Origin: Rhodanobacter sp. Soil772
Lineage (GTDB): Bacteria > Pseudomonadota > Gammaproteobacteria > Xanthomonadales > Rhodanobacteraceae
Assembly (NCBI RefSeq): GCF_001428385.1
Contig: NZ_LMSK01000003.1
Location: forward strand, 448,986-512,985
Direction: 5' to 3'
DNA: 64,000 nucleotides
Part shown: positions 34,936 through 44,345 of the stretch, piece by piece
How the letters are laid out: each line of letters begins with the position of its first letter
Numbering within the stretch: position 1 is the first letter of the stretch
Made by a program: the position numbers and the translations under genes
Notes under the pieces: model-generated
The model's database searches: none
The model's input: only the letters and a program-made list of their open reading frames with translations
Told to the model about the DNA's origin: nothing

Positions 34936-36936
34936 ATGAGTGCGGTCGACCTGACTCAGTTCCACAAGACCTTCTTCGAGGAAAGCCGGGAAGGGCTCGA
35001 TGCGATGGAGGCGGCGCTGCTGGCGCTGGATTCGGGCTCGACCGACCACGAGCTGGTGCACACGATTTTCCGTGCGGCACATTCCATCAAGGGCGGCGCG
35101 GCGACCTTCGGGTTTTCGGACGTTGCCGCGTTCACCCACGTGGCCGAATCGCTGCTGGAGGAAGTGCGCAGCGAGCGTCGCGCGGTGGAGGCGGAGCTGA
35201 TCGACCTGATGCTGCGTTCGGTCGACTGCCTGCGCGCCATGCTGGCGCGATCCAGCAGCGGCCAGCCAGTGGCCGATGCCGACAGCGAGGCGCTGCGCGG
35301 CGAGCTGATGCGTTTGGCCAGCGGCGAGGCGGCGGTGGCGACCGTGGTCGCGCCGAAGGCCGCCCCGGCGAACGGCTGGGATATCCGTTTCGTCGCGCTG
35401 CCGCACTTGCTGCAGACCGGCAACGATCCGCTGCGGCTGTTCCGCGAACTGCAGCAGTTGGGTCGGCTGGAGGTGCGGCGTGCCTTCGTCGTCGACCGCG
35501 CGCCGGCACGGCTGGCCGACCTCGACCCCAGCCAGTGCCACCTGGGCTGGGAGTTGCGCCTGCACGGTGCGGTGGCGCGCGGCGACGTCGATGCCGTGTT
35601 CGACTGGCTCGACGGCGACTGCGAGCTGGCCGTCGAGGCGATGGCCGAAGAAACCCCGGCGGCTGCCGCGGAGCCGGCACCGGCCGGCGTGCCTGCGGCA
35701 ACGCCGGCGCCTGCCGCCGACCCGCGCCCGGCCCGCGAAACCGCTGTGGCCTCCAGCGAGGGCGGCTCGATCCGCGTGGGCATCGACAAGGTCGACGCGC
35801 TGATCAACATGATGGGCGAACTGGTGATCACCCAGTCGATGCTCAGCGACATCGGCGAGAATTTCCAGCTGTCGCAGCTGGAACGCCTGCGCGAAGGACT
35901 GCTGCAGCTCGAGCGCACCACGCGCGAGCTGCAGGAAAGCGTGATGCGCATCCGCATGCTGCCGATCGGCTCGGTGTTCAACCGGTTCCCGCGGTTGGTC
36001 CGCGACCTGGAGCGCAAGCTCGGCAAGCAGGTCAAGCTGGAGCTGCACGGCGAACATACCGAGCTGGACAAGACGGTGCTGGAGAAGATCGGCGATCCGC
36101 TGGTGCACCTGGTGCGCAACGCGATCGATCACGGCCTGGAGATGCCGGCCCAGCGCAAGGCGGCCGGCAAGGCGGAGACCGGCACGCTCAAGCTCAATGC
36201 GTACCACGAAGGCGGCAACATCGTGGTGCAGATCAGCGACGACGGCGCCGGGCTCAACCATGCCGCGATCGTGGCCAAGGCGCAGCAGCGTGGCCTGATC
36301 GCCGCGGGGCAGGAGCTCAGCGACGCCGAGGTGGCGGAGCTGATTTTCCAGCCGGGTTTCTCCACTGCCGCGCAGGCCACCGACCTTTCCGGCCGCGGCG
36401 TCGGCATGGACGTCGTGCGGCGCAACGTGCGCGACCTCGGCGGCAGCGTCGGCGTGCGCAGCGAGAGCGGCAAGGGCAGCGTGTTCACCATCGCCTTGCC
36501 GTTGACCCTGGCGATCATCGACGGGCTGGTGACCGCGGTGGGCCATGAGCGCTACATCGTGCCGCTGACTTCGATCGTCGAGTCGCTGCGGTTGCGCCCG
36601 GAGGCGGTGCGCAGGATCGCCGGCGGCGGTGAAGTGTTCCACTTCCGCGACGAATACCTGCCGATCATGCGGCTGCACCGCGCCTTCGGCTGCGCCGATG
36701 CGATCACCGATATCGAGCGCGGCATCGTGGTGGTGATCGAGGACGACAACCGGCGCGTAGGCCTGCTGGTCGACGAACTTCTGGGCCAGCAGCAGGCGGT
36801 CATCAAGTCGCTGGAAGCGCATTACCGGCGCGTGCAGGGCGTCTCCGGCGCCACGATCCTCAGCGACGGCTCGGTGGCCCTGATCGTCGATGTGGGCGGC
36901 GTGGTACGGCTGGGGCGGCGCAGCAAGGCCGCCTGA
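34936..36936 (+). CDS. cheA: Chemotaxis histidine kinase CheA (second copy)
   Basis: CheA (666 aa). P1 HPt with His49 in FRAAHSIKGGAATFGF. Unlike the copy at 28071 it has a folded P2-like domain (about 150-240, beginning WDIRFVALPHLLQTGNDPLR). P3 from about 275 (RVGIDKVDALINMMGELVIT), P4 with LVRNAIDHGLE, SDDGAGLN and GRGVGMDVVRRNV, and P5 to the end. It belongs to the FliA-driven STAS-cheY-cheA unit and should serve the receptors at 37672 and 42139. Confidence 0.96.
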   Translation: MSAVDLTQFHKTFFEESREGLDAMEAALLALDSGSTDHELVHTIFRAAHSIKGGAATFGFSDVAAFTHVAESLLEEVRSERRAVEAELIDLMLRSVDCLRAMLARSSSGQPVADADSEALRGELMRLASGEAAVATVVAPKAAPANGWDIRFVALPHLLQTGNDPLRLFRELQQLGRLEVRRAFVVDRAPARLADLDPSQCHLGWELRLHGAVARGDVDAVFDWLDGDCELAVEAMAEETPAAAAEPAPAGVPAATPAPAADPRPARETAVASSEGGSIRVGIDKVDALINMMGELVITQSMLSDIGENFQLSQLERLREGLLQLERTTRELQESVMRIRMLPIGSVFNRFPRLVRDLERKLGKQVKLELHGEHTELDKTVLEKIGDPLVHLVRNAIDHGLEMPAQRKAAGKAETGTLKLNAYHEGGNIVVQISDDGAGLNHAAIVAKAQQRGLIAAGQELSDAEVAELIFQPGFSTAAQATDLSGRGVGMDVVRRNVRDLGGSVGVRSESGKGSVFTIALPLTLAIIDGLVTAVGHERYIVPLTSIVESLRLRPEAVRRIAGGGEVFHFRDEYLPIMRLHRAFGCADAITDIERGIVVVIEDDNRRVGLLVDELLGQQQAVIKSLEAHYRRVQGVSGATILSDGSVALIVDVGGVVRLGRRSKAA

Positions 36937-37073
36937 GAAAGAACCCTCATTCCCTCGATGCCGCGACGGCTGCAGCGGACGTGCCGCGGCGCCCGGCCGT
37001 TGTGCCACCGGCAACTCGTCCCGGATGCCATTGCGGCGCGCCGTCTGCCGGCCGGGGACGGCCCCGCGGCCGC

Positions 37074-37100
37074 TCAAGTTTCCGCCGGCAGCGCCGACAA
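37074..37100 (+). promoter_or_regulatory. Sigma-28 (FliA) promoter of cheW-mcp-cheR-cheD
   Basis: TCAAGTTT (37074-37081), 11-base spacer, GCCGACAA (37093-37100), 7 of 8 at each half. The -35 octamer is identical to that of fliC. It lies in the 214-base gap after cheA and 50 bases before the cheW start. No gene is supported elsewhere in that gap. Confidence 0.85.
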
Positions 37101-37150
37101 AGTCATGGAAGCAGGACCTCTGCAGGCGTCCGTCACTAGGTAGCAGGCAC

Positions 37151-37657
37151 ATGTACGAAAACAACCAGGATGCGGTACCGACCTTGCAGCAACTCACCTT
37201 CAGCCTGGCTGACGAGGAGTACGGAGTCGACATCCTTGCCGTGCGCGAAATCCGTGGCTGGTCCCGGGTCACGCGCATTCCGCAGGCGCCGGCGTACCTG
37301 CTGGGCGTGTTGAACCTGCGCGGCGCAATCGTGCCGATCATGGATCTGCGCCTGCGCTTCGGACTGGAGCGGGAGAACTACGGCGACAACACGGTGGTGA
37401 TCATCGTGGCCATCGCCGAGCGCCTGTTCGGCATCGTGGTGGACGCGGTATCCGACGTGGTCGACATCGACCCGGCGGCGATCAAGCCGGTGCCCGACAT
37501 GGGCGCGGTGGTGGACACCCGCTATCTGAAAGGGCTTGCCACCCACGTCGAGCGCATGGTGATGCTGCTGGACGTGGAAAAACTGATGCGTCCTGAGGAC
37601 GTGGAAACACTGGATGCGGCGCTGCCGGCTGTCCAGGAAGTTGAAGTCGCCGCCTGA
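37151..37657 (+). CDS. cheW: Chemotaxis coupling protein CheW
   Basis: CheW (168 aa) links receptors to CheA. ATG 37151 is the first start after the FliA promoter; AGGTAGCAGG precedes it. Domain reads [60 protein letters not shown] (signature), then [12 protein letters not shown] and [19 protein letters not shown]. Full-length canonical CheW, more standard than the one at 31754. mcp follows after 14 bases. Confidence 0.96.
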   Translation: MYENNQDAVPTLQQLTFSLADEEYGVDILAVREIRGWSRVTRIPQAPAYLLGVLNLRGAIVPIMDLRLRFGLERENYGDNTVVIIVAIAERLFGIVVDAVSDVVDIDPAAIKPVPDMGAVVDTRYLKGLATHVERMVMLLDVEKLMRPEDVETLDAALPAVQEVEVAA

Positions 37658-37671
37658 CCCGGGAAATCGAG

Positions 37672-39420
37672 ATGAAGATGAAGAATTTGAAGGCCCACCT
37701 GGCCCGACTGACCACGCTGACCGTCAAGGCACGCCTGATCGGCGTGCTCGGCCTGTTGTGCACGATGCTGCTGGTGGGCGCCTGGATCGGACTCGGCGGC
37801 ATGGCCCGCGCGAATGAAAGCGCCCGCCAGATCTACCAGGAAGAGCTGCTTCCATTGACCAGCATCAACGAGGTGGCGCGCGGGTCGCTGAACAGCTTCA
37901 TCTCGCTGAGCGAGGCGGCTTTCCACAAGGACGACAAGGCCATCGTCCAGCAGAAGCTCGCCGAGGTCGCCAAGGGCCAGCTCGCGGATGCGGCGCTGCT
38001 GAAGAAACTGGGTGCGGGCAAGATGTCGCCGGCGGTCAAGAAGCAATGGAGCGCGTTCGAGAGCGCCCGCGGCGACGTGACTTCGTCGATGACCGAGATC
38101 ACCGATGCGCTGAACCAGGCCGACGACGGCGTCAATGCACTGCTTTACTCCGACGTGCTGCCGAACGTGACGATCATGAGCGCGGAGATGAACAAGCTCA
38201 TCGCCATGCAGGTCGACGAAAGCCGGCAGCAATACGAGTCGGCCGTGAACAGCTACCAGCGCATTCGCATCATGACGTTCGGCGCGCTCGGCGCCGGCAT
38301 GCTGCTGGCCGTGTTGATGGCGTTCTTCATGATCCGTTCGATCGTCGGCACGCTCAACCGGGCGGTGCGCGTGGCGAACGCCATCTCGCAGGGGCAGCTG
38401 GGGCACAACATCGTCACCCATCGCAAGGACGAACTGGGCCGCCTGCTGGAGGCATTCCGGCTGATGGACGAGCGGCTCACCCTGACTGTCGGTGAAGTGC
38501 GCCGCGGTTCCGATGCGGTCAGCACGGCGGCGCAGCAGATTGCCCACGGCAACGACGACCTCAGCCAGCGTACGCAGGAACAGGCGTCGAGCCTGGAGGA
38601 AACCGCCTCGTCGATGGAGCAGATGACTTCCACCGTCAAGCAGAATGCGGAAAACGCCAGCCATGCGAACCAGCTCGCGCGGGGTGCCCGCGAACAGGCC
38701 GAGCGCGGCGGCGAGGTGGCCGGCAAGGCGATCGTCGCGATGAGCGAGATCAACGCATCCAGCGGCAAGATCGCCGACATCGTGGGGTTGATCCAGGAGA
38801 TCGCCTTCCAGACCAACCTGCTGGCGCTGAACGCGGCCGTGGAAGCGGCGCGAGCCGGCGAGCAGGGCCGCGGTTTCGCGGTGGTGGCCACCGAGGTGCG
38901 CAGCCTGGCCCAGCGCAGTGCCGGCGCCGCGAAGGAAATCAAGGAGCTGATCAACGACAGCGCCGAGAAAGTGCGCTGCGGCTCGGAGCTGGTGAACCAG
39001 TCGGGCAAGGCGCTGGCGGAAATCGTCGAGAGTGTGAAGAAAGTCACCGATATCGTGGCCGAGATCGCCGCGGCGAGCCAGGAGCAATCCGCCGGCATCG
39101 ACCAGGTCAACAACGCGGTGATGCAGATGGACGAGATGACCCAGCAGAACGCCGCGCTGGTCGAGGAAGCCGCAGCGGCAGCCCGCGCCATGCACGAACA
39201 GGCCGGCGAACTGACCGAGCAGGTGGGCTTTTTCCAGTTGAGCGAAAGCGGCGCGACGCCGGTTGCGCCGTCCGCGTCGGCGCGGGCGAAGACCGCGGCA
39301 GCCGAGGCCGAAGCGGTGTTCGCCGCCGTGCGCAGCACTGCGCCGGCGCCGACGCCGGCCCGCCCGTCGCGCGCGGCCGCCGGTGTCGCCAGCGAAGCGG
39401 GCGCGTGGAAGGAATTCTGA
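37672..39420 (+). CDS. Methyl-accepting chemotaxis protein with CheR-binding tail
   Basis: Transmembrane receptor (582 aa). TM1 about 22-44, periplasmic four-helix sensor of about 155 residues (Tar-type), TM2 about 201-222, HAMP (about 223-275), then the signalling hairpin with tip [20 protein letters not shown] and [39 protein letters not shown] is a methylation helix. A variable Ala-rich linker leads to a C-terminal AWKEF, matching the xWxxF pentapeptide that docks CheR/CheB. cheR follows immediately. Ligand unknown. Confidence 0.95.
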   Translation: MKMKNLKAHLARLTTLTVKARLIGVLGLLCTMLLVGAWIGLGGMARANESARQIYQEELLPLTSINEVARGSLNSFISLSEAAFHKDDKAIVQQKLAEVAKGQLADAALLKKLGAGKMSPAVKKQWSAFESARGDVTSSMTEITDALNQADDGVNALLYSDVLPNVTIMSAEMNKLIAMQVDESRQQYESAVNSYQRIRIMTFGALGAGMLLAVLMAFFMIRSIVGTLNRAVRVANAISQGQLGHNIVTHRKDELGRLLEAFRLMDERLTLTVGEVRRGSDAVSTAAQQIAHGNDDLSQRTQEQASSLEETASSMEQMTSTVKQNAENASHANQLARGAREQAERGGEVAGKAIVAMSEINASSGKIADIVGLIQEIAFQTNLLALNAAVEAARAGEQGRGFAVVATEVRSLAQRSAGAAKEIKELINDSAEKVRCGSELVNQSGKALAEIVESVKKVTDIVAEIAAASQEQSAGIDQVNNAVMQMDEMTQQNAALVEEAAAAARAMHEQAGELTEQVGFFQLSESGATPVAPSASARAKTAAAEAEAVFAAVRSTAPAPTPARPSRAAAGVASEAGAWKEF

Positions 39421-39421
39421 A

Positions 39422-40303
39422 GTGAACGCGGTGCCCGGCACGTTCGATCATGACGCCACCGCCCCGGGCGCCGGCGGCCCGCTGCTGGGCGACGCCGACT
39501 TCCAGTATCTGCGTGCGTTCGTTCTCGAGCACTGCGGCATCGCGCTGGGCGAGCACAAGCGGCAGCTGGTGCAGGGCCGTCTGTTCCGGCGGCTGCGTGC
39601 GCTGGGCCTGCCGAACTTCGGCAGTTACTGCGAGTTGTTGCGGCGCGATCCGCACGGCGAGCTGGGCGAACTGGCCAGCGCGATCAGCACCAATGTGACG
39701 GCGTTCTTTCGCGAGGCGCATCACTACGACCTGCTGGCCAATGAACTGTTGCCGCGCTGGCTGCACGAAAGGCGTCGCGACGGCGACCGCCTGCGGATAT
39801 GGTCGGCGGGCTGCTCCACCGGCGAAGAGCCCTACGCGCTGGCGATGGTGCTGGCCGAGGCGCTCGAGCAGAGCGGCAGCCGGCTCGATGCGAAGATCCT
39901 GGCCACCGACCTGTCGCCGCAGGCGCTGGAAACCGCGCGCAAGGGCGTGTATCCGCTGGAGCGCATCGCCGGCATCAGTCCGGAGCGCTGCCGGCGCTGG
40001 ATGCTGCGCGGTGAAGGCGCGTACGAAGGGCTGGCCTGCGTGCATCCGCGCCTGCGCGAGCTGGTTACCATCGAGCCGCTGAACCTGCTGCATCCGTGGC
40101 CGATGCGCGGACCGTTCGATGCGATCTTCTGCCGCAACGTGGTGATCTACTTCGACCAGCCGACCAAGCGGCGCCTGTTCCATCGCTACGCGGAGTTGCT
40201 GCCGACGGGCGGTTACCTGTTTCTTGGCCATTCCGAATCGCTGCACGGCGTCAACGACGAATTCGAACTGATCGGGCGCACCGTCTACCGGAAACTCGGT
40301 TGA
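39422..40303 (+). CDS. cheR: Chemotaxis protein methyltransferase CheR
   Basis: CheR (293 aa) methylates receptor glutamates using SAM. GTG 39422 is chosen: AAGGA at 39409-39413 is 8 bases upstream, and it starts right after the mcp stop. N-terminal helical domain has FLEH-like FVLEHCGIALGEHKRQLVQG and the NVTAFFREAHHYDLL motif; the Rossmann domain has IWSAGCSTGEEPYALAM, ATDLSPQALETARKG and DAIFCRNVVIYFD. Overlaps cheD by 3 bases. Confidence 0.95.
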   Translation: MNAVPGTFDHDATAPGAGGPLLGDADFQYLRAFVLEHCGIALGEHKRQLVQGRLFRRLRALGLPNFGSYCELLRRDPHGELGELASAISTNVTAFFREAHHYDLLANELLPRWLHERRRDGDRLRIWSAGCSTGEEPYALAMVLAEALEQSGSRLDAKILATDLSPQALETARKGVYPLERIAGISPERCRRWMLRGEGAYEGLACVHPRLRELVTIEPLNLLHPWPMRGPFDAIFCRNVVIYFDQPTKRRLFHRYAELLPTGGYLFLGHSESLHGVNDEFELIGRTVYRKLG

Positions 40304-40944
40304 TGGCCGCAGTGACCGACAGGAGGCTGGGCGAGGCCGCTGCACTGCCGGGTTTCGAGCACCTGCATCGGTACTGGGATCCGGTGCAATCGCGGGTGAC
40401 CGTGAAGGTGCTGCCGGGCGAATTCTATGTCAGCACCCGGGACGAGCTGGTCACCACCGTACTCGGTTCCTGCGTGTCGGCCTGCATCCACGACGTGCGC
40501 CGCGGCATCGGCGGGATGAACCATTTCATGCTGCCCGAGCCGCGCGGCGAGCGCGACAGCTGGACATCCACCGTCGGCCGCGCGGCGCGCTACGGCAGCG
40601 ACGCGATGGAGCAGTTGATCAACGCCATCCTCATCGCCGGCGGCCAGCGCGCCGACATGCAGGTCAAGATATTCGGCGGTGGTCGCGTGCTGTCCCAGCT
40701 GACCGACATCGGCCAGCGCAACATCGATTTCGTGCAGCGCTATATCGCCACCGAAAAGCTGAACCTGTGCGCATCGGACCTCGGCGACGTGTATCCCCGG
40801 CAACTGCAGTTCTTCCCCAGCAGCGGCCGTGCGCGCGTGCGCATGCTGCGCCGCCATGACGACGTGGCGCTGGTGGCCGACGAACGCATTTACCTCAAGC
40901 GTTTGGCAAATGACCCGATAAAGGGTGAGGTCGAGCTTTTCTAG
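40303..40944 (+). CDS. cheD: Receptor glutamine deamidase CheD
   Basis: CheD (213 aa). ATG 40303 overlaps the cheR stop. The catalytic loop [20 protein letters not shown] carries the active-site Cys, and [10 protein letters not shown] the His. FGGGRVL and [20 protein letters not shown] follow. The C-terminus is KGEVELF, nearly the same as the end of the MCP-like protein at 42139 (GEIELF). A 10-bp hairpin lies just after the stop, before cheB. Confidence 0.95.
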   Translation: MAAVTDRRLGEAAALPGFEHLHRYWDPVQSRVTVKVLPGEFYVSTRDELVTTVLGSCVSACIHDVRRGIGGMNHFMLPEPRGERDSWTSTVGRAARYGSDAMEQLINAILIAGGQRADMQVKIFGGGRVLSQLTDIGQRNIDFVQRYIATEKLNLCASDLGDVYPRQLQFFPSSGRARVRMLRRHDDVALVADERIYLKRLANDPIKGEVELF

Positions 40945-40945
40945 C

Positions 40946-40982
40946 GGCGGCTTCGGCTCCGCGGAAGTCCGACGAAGCCGCC
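40946..40982 (+). terminator. Hairpin between cheD and cheB
   Basis: GGCGGCTTCG (40946-40955) pairs perfectly with CGAAGCCGCC (40973-40982) around a 17-base loop, starting one base after the cheD stop. There is no T-tract directly after it (a GGTTTTCT run lies ~20 bases later), so it may attenuate rather than stop transcription into cheB. Confidence 0.4.
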
Positions 40983-41023
40983 GTCGATACGGCGCGGCTT
41001 GGGTTTTCTGGCAGGTGAGATGG

Positions 41024-42121
41024 ATGGCAATGGAAAAAGTGCGTGTTCTGGTGATCGACGATTCGGCGTTGGTGCGCAAGCTGATGACGGCGATGCTTGC
41101 CTGCGATCCCGGGATCGAGGTGGTCGGCACCGCTGCCGACCCGCTGATCGCGCGCGAGAAGATCAAGCAGCTCAACCCGGACGTGCTGACGCTGGACGTC
41201 GAGATGCCACGCATGGACGGCCTGACGTTCCTGGAAAACCTGATGCGCCTGCGACCGATGCCGGTGGTGATGGTGTCGTCGCTGACCGTGCAGGGCGCCG
41301 AGGTGACGCTGCGCGCACTTGAGCTGGGTGCGGTGGATTTTCTGGCCAAGCCCAGCAGTGACCTGGCCAGCAGTTTCGGCGAGAAGGCGCAAGAGATCTG
41401 CGCCAAGGTGAAGCTCGCCGCGAAGGCCCGGCCGCGTGCGCGCACGGCGGTGCGCAAGCTGGAAGTGGCGCCGCGCCTTTCGGCCGATGCGGTATTGCCG
41501 CGCGCGCAGACGGCGGGCACGCGCGGCGGCAGCCCGGTCATCGTGATCGGTGCCTCGACCGGCGGTACCGAGGCGGTCCGCGTGGTGCTGGAAGCGATGC
41601 CCCCCGACGCGCCGCCGATCCTGGTGACCCAGCACATTCCCGCCGCGTTCAGCGGCCCGTTCGCGGAGCGGATGGACCGCTGTTCGGCGATGCGGGTATG
41701 CGAAGCCCAGGATGGCCAGCCGATCCAGACCGGGCACGCCTACATCGCCCCGGGCAGCCAGCACCTGCTGGTGATGTGGGATGGCGCCAAGTACGTGTGC
41801 CGTTTGCATGATGGCCCGCCGGTGAACCGGCACAAGCCCAGCGTGGATGTGCTGTTCCGTTCCATGGCGGCCAGTGCGGGGGCCGGCACCATTGCCGCCC
41901 TGCTGACCGGCATGGGCGACGACGGCGCGCGTGGCCTGCTCGAACTGCGCCAGGCCGGCGCCGCGACCCTGGTGCAGGACGAAGCCAGCTCGGTGGTATG
42001 GGGCATGCCCGGTGCCGCCTGGAAACTCGATGCGGCAGCCGAGATGCTGCCGCTGGATCACATTGCGGCGCGCCTGCTCACGCTGGCGCGCCAACCTCGC
42101 GACGGCGCTTCGCGTACCTGA
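41024..42121 (+). CDS. cheB: Chemotaxis methylesterase/deamidase CheB
   Basis: CheB (365 aa). ATG 41024 with AGGTGA at 41013-41018 is chosen; ATG 41030 is possible. Receiver domain with phosphoacceptor Asp58 ([12 protein letters not shown]). A linker (about 125-170) leads to the methylesterase domain with the catalytic triad in [10 protein letters not shown] (Ser), [17 protein letters not shown] (His) and [13 protein letters not shown] (Asp). Counterpart of CheR and CheD just upstream. Confidence 0.96.
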   Translation: MAMEKVRVLVIDDSALVRKLMTAMLACDPGIEVVGTAADPLIAREKIKQLNPDVLTLDVEMPRMDGLTFLENLMRLRPMPVVMVSSLTVQGAEVTLRALELGAVDFLAKPSSDLASSFGEKAQEICAKVKLAAKARPRARTAVRKLEVAPRLSADAVLPRAQTAGTRGGSPVIVIGASTGGTEAVRVVLEAMPPDAPPILVTQHIPAAFSGPFAERMDRCSAMRVCEAQDGQPIQTGHAYIAPGSQHLLVMWDGAKYVCRLHDGPPVNRHKPSVDVLFRSMAASAGAGTIAALLTGMGDDGARGLLELRQAGAATLVQDEASSVVWGMPGAAWKLDAAAEMLPLDHIAARLLTLARQPRDGASRT

Positions 42122-42138
42122 CCTACGGATATCGGCTC

Positions 42139-43326
42139 ATGGCTGTCCTGTCTCAATTGGCCCGGCGTTTCGCCAAACGTCCACCCTACGGCTGGCTTGC
42201 CAGCACGCTGGCCCTGGTGCTGGCGCTGCTCTGGCATCCGGGGTGGTTGGCCCCTTTGCTGGTCGCCGCGGTCACCGCCGTGTGGATTGTCGAGAGCCGG
42301 CACCCGCGGGAGGCGCCGCCGCCGGCAGTCGCGGCCAGCAACAACGCACCCGTGCGCGAGGCACTGGAAGACGTCCGCGGCGCACTGGTGGACGAACTCG
42401 GTCACGCCACCCGCGAGCTGCACCAGGGACTCGACCTGTTGCGCGATGCGGTGTCCGAGCTGGGCGGCGGTTTTGACGGCCTGTCGCACAAGACGGGGCT
42501 GCAGCAGTCGTTGCTGAAACAAATCATCGACGTGCAGAACGGCGGCGTGTCGGTGCAGGACTTTGCCGCCCGCACCAGCGACTTGCTGCAGCATTTCGTG
42601 GGCATGGTCGTGGAGATGTCGCGCGAAAGCCTGCGTATCGTCTACCGCATCGACGGCATGGCGAAGGAGATGGATGCGGTATTCGGCTTGCTGAAGAACG
42701 TCAGCACGATCGCCGAGGAGACCAACCTGCTGGCGCTCAACGCCGCGATCGAGGCGGCCCGTGCGGGCGAGTCCGGCCGCGGCTTCGCCGTGGTGGCCGG
42801 CGAGATCCGCAGCCTGGCCAGCAATTCCAACCAGTTCAACGAACAGATCGGCAGCCACGTCGAGCGTGCCCGTGCGGCGATGGAGCAGCTGCGCGGCCTG
42901 GTCGGCGCCATGGCCTCGCAGGATCTCAACGTGGCGCTGTCGGCCAAGGGCGGCATCGACGCGATGATGGCCCACGTCACCGAGAGCGACGCACGCACCA
43001 GCGCGGTCGCCGACCAGGTGGTCGAGATCAATCGCGGCCTCGGCAGCGATGTTTCCACCACGATTCGATCCCTGCAGTTCGAGGACATCCTCAGCCAGTT
43101 GCTGCGGCAGACCCGCACCCGGCTGGTCGAGCTGCAGGAAGTCGTGGGCGAGTGCACGCGCGACATCGAGGAACTGGCCTGCGGCCCGGTCGATGCCGAC
43201 ACGCTGGCAGGACGCGCCCAACGGGTACGCAGCCGGCTGGCGATCCAGCGCGAAAAGGCGCGCCTGCGTTCACGCGGACCGGCCTTGCAGAGCTCGATGG
43301 ACGCCGGCGAGATCGAATTGTTCTGA
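42139..43326 (+). CDS. MCP-like signalling protein without a sensor domain
   Basis: A 395-aa protein starting at ATG 42139. Two adjacent membrane helices (about 18-36 and 39-54) form a hairpin with almost no periplasmic part. The rest is helical with an MCP signalling tip, [20 protein letters not shown], then [20 protein letters not shown]. Methylation helices are not typical. It ends AGEIELF, echoing the CheD tail. It may sense a cytoplasmic or membrane signal, or act as an adaptor. A STAS gene follows after 10 bases. Confidence 0.85.
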   Translation: MAVLSQLARRFAKRPPYGWLASTLALVLALLWHPGWLAPLLVAAVTAVWIVESRHPREAPPPAVAASNNAPVREALEDVRGALVDELGHATRELHQGLDLLRDAVSELGGGFDGLSHKTGLQQSLLKQIIDVQNGGVSVQDFAARTSDLLQHFVGMVVEMSRESLRIVYRIDGMAKEMDAVFGLLKNVSTIAEETNLLALNAAIEAARAGESGRGFAVVAGEIRSLASNSNQFNEQIGSHVERARAAMEQLRGLVGAMASQDLNVALSAKGGIDAMMAHVTESDARTSAVADQVVEINRGLGSDVSTTIRSLQFEDILSQLLRQTRTRLVELQEVVGECTRDIEELACGPVDADTLAGRAQRVRSRLAIQREKARLRSRGPALQSSMDAGEIELF

Positions 43327-43336
43327 GGAGTACAGC

Positions 43337-43636
43337 ATGATCGTCCATCACGACAGCGAGCACGATTGCCTGACCCTGCAACTGGGCCAGCGCTTCGATT
43401 TCAGTATCCATCGAGACTTCCACGAGGCCTGCCTGGACAGCGGCAAGGCGGCCCGCAGCTATGTCATCGATCTGGGTGAGGTGACCAGCATGGACAGCTC
43501 GGCGCTGGGCATGCTGCTGCTGCTGCGCGAGCATGCCGGCGCCGATCGCGCCGAGATCCGCATCGTCAACGCCGGCAACGAATTGCGCAGCACGCTGCGC
43601 GTGGCCGGCTTCGACAAGTTGTTCGTCCTGCATTGA
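43337..43636 (+). CDS. STAS-domain protein (anti-sigma factor antagonist type)
   Basis: A 99-aa single STAS domain. GAGGAG at 43326-43331 precedes ATG 43337. VIDLGEVTSMDSSALGMLLL is the SpoIIAA-like core with the phosphorylatable Ser54 kept (DSSALG). C-terminal RSTLRVAGFDKLFVLH is typical. It closes the second chemotaxis unit, which opens with another STAS protein carrying Thr in that place. No RsbW/SpoIIAB-like kinase is in the window. Confidence 0.9.
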   Translation: MIVHHDSEHDCLTLQLGQRFDFSIHRDFHEACLDSGKAARSYVIDLGEVTSMDSSALGMLLLLREHAGADRAEIRIVNAGNELRSTLRVAGFDKLFVLH

Positions 43637-43686
43637 AAGCATGGCGGGGCCGACGGTCAGTCTCTGCCCGAACCCCGCAAGCCAGA

Positions 43687-43718
43687 CAGCAAAAGGCCCC
43701 TCGCGGGGCCTTTTGCTG
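43687..43718. terminator. Strong bidirectional terminator closing the chemotaxis cluster
   Basis: CAGCAAAAGGCCCC (43687-43700), loop TCGC, GGGGCCTTTTGCTG (43705-43718): a perfect 14-bp stem with an A-tract on one side and T-tract on the other, so it works on both strands. It separates the + strand STAS gene from the convergent minus-strand gene at 43740. Confidence 0.92.
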
Positions 43719-43739
43719 TGGCAATTGCGGCCGCCGGGG

Positions 43740-44102
43740 TTACCAGGCGCGCACGGCAATCACGGAGACTGTGTAACTGGCCATGTCCGGCTGGTAGCGG
43801 AATCGCCGGCCAAGATCGAACTTTGCCGATGCGCCAGGGGCGATGTTGGTGGTGCCGGCCGGCCATCCCTGCTTGGCCTGGATCACCTTGCCGTCGGCGT
43901 CCTTGGCTTCGATGCTGATCTGCGCGGCGGCGGGTTCGGCACAGTTGTTGACCAACTCGCCGCTCAAGCTGAGTCGAGCTTCCGAACCGAAACGGCTGGC
44001 GGCGGGCTTGAAATCCTTGATGGCGAAATCGGTGGACGCGCAGGCGGCGTGGGCGGCCATCGGGAGGAAGAGCAGCGAGGCGGAGAGAAGCAGCGTTTTC
44101 AT
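43740..44102 (-). CDS. Small secreted FxLYD-like protein
   Basis: A 120-aa exported protein. MKTLLLSASLLFLPMAAHA is a clear signal peptide with cleavage after AHA. The mature part (about 20-120) is a beta-sandwich-like domain, IKDFKPAASRFGSEARLSLS followed by GELVNNCAEPAAAQISIEAK, resembling FxLYD domains. Start ATG 44102; a GTG 6 bases upstream is possible. No functional partner is evident; it is convergent with the chemotaxis operon and behind the shared terminator. Confidence 0.7.
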   Translation of the reverse strand: MKTLLLSASLLFLPMAAHAACASTDFAIKDFKPAASRFGSEARLSLSGELVNNCAEPAAAQISIEAKDADGKVIQAKQGWPAGTTNIAPGASAKFDLGRRFRYQPDMASYTVSVIAVRAW

Positions 44103-44345
44103 GGGCACGAATCCGTAGGTCCAGGGAAGCCAGATGGAGGACCGGCCGGGGAGCGACAGCGGTCCACACCCTCAGGTGTCGGCCGGGACTCCGGAATCTT
44201 TAGGCGCGCCATGAAGTCCCGTTCGCGCCGGGCGGCGCACGACGACGCACCGCCTGTCGCGCGGCGGTGGGTTCGAAACGGCTGGATGCGGGTACGCGCC
44301 GGGCGGAGTCTTGCTTCGGCCGGAGCATCCCGTTGTCGAGGTGGG

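Noticed and set aside
43740..44102. Possible toxin or effector linked to the chemotaxis cluster
   Set aside because: It is a plain small secreted beta-domain protein on the opposite strand behind a bidirectional terminator; nothing links it to chemotaxis or toxicity.
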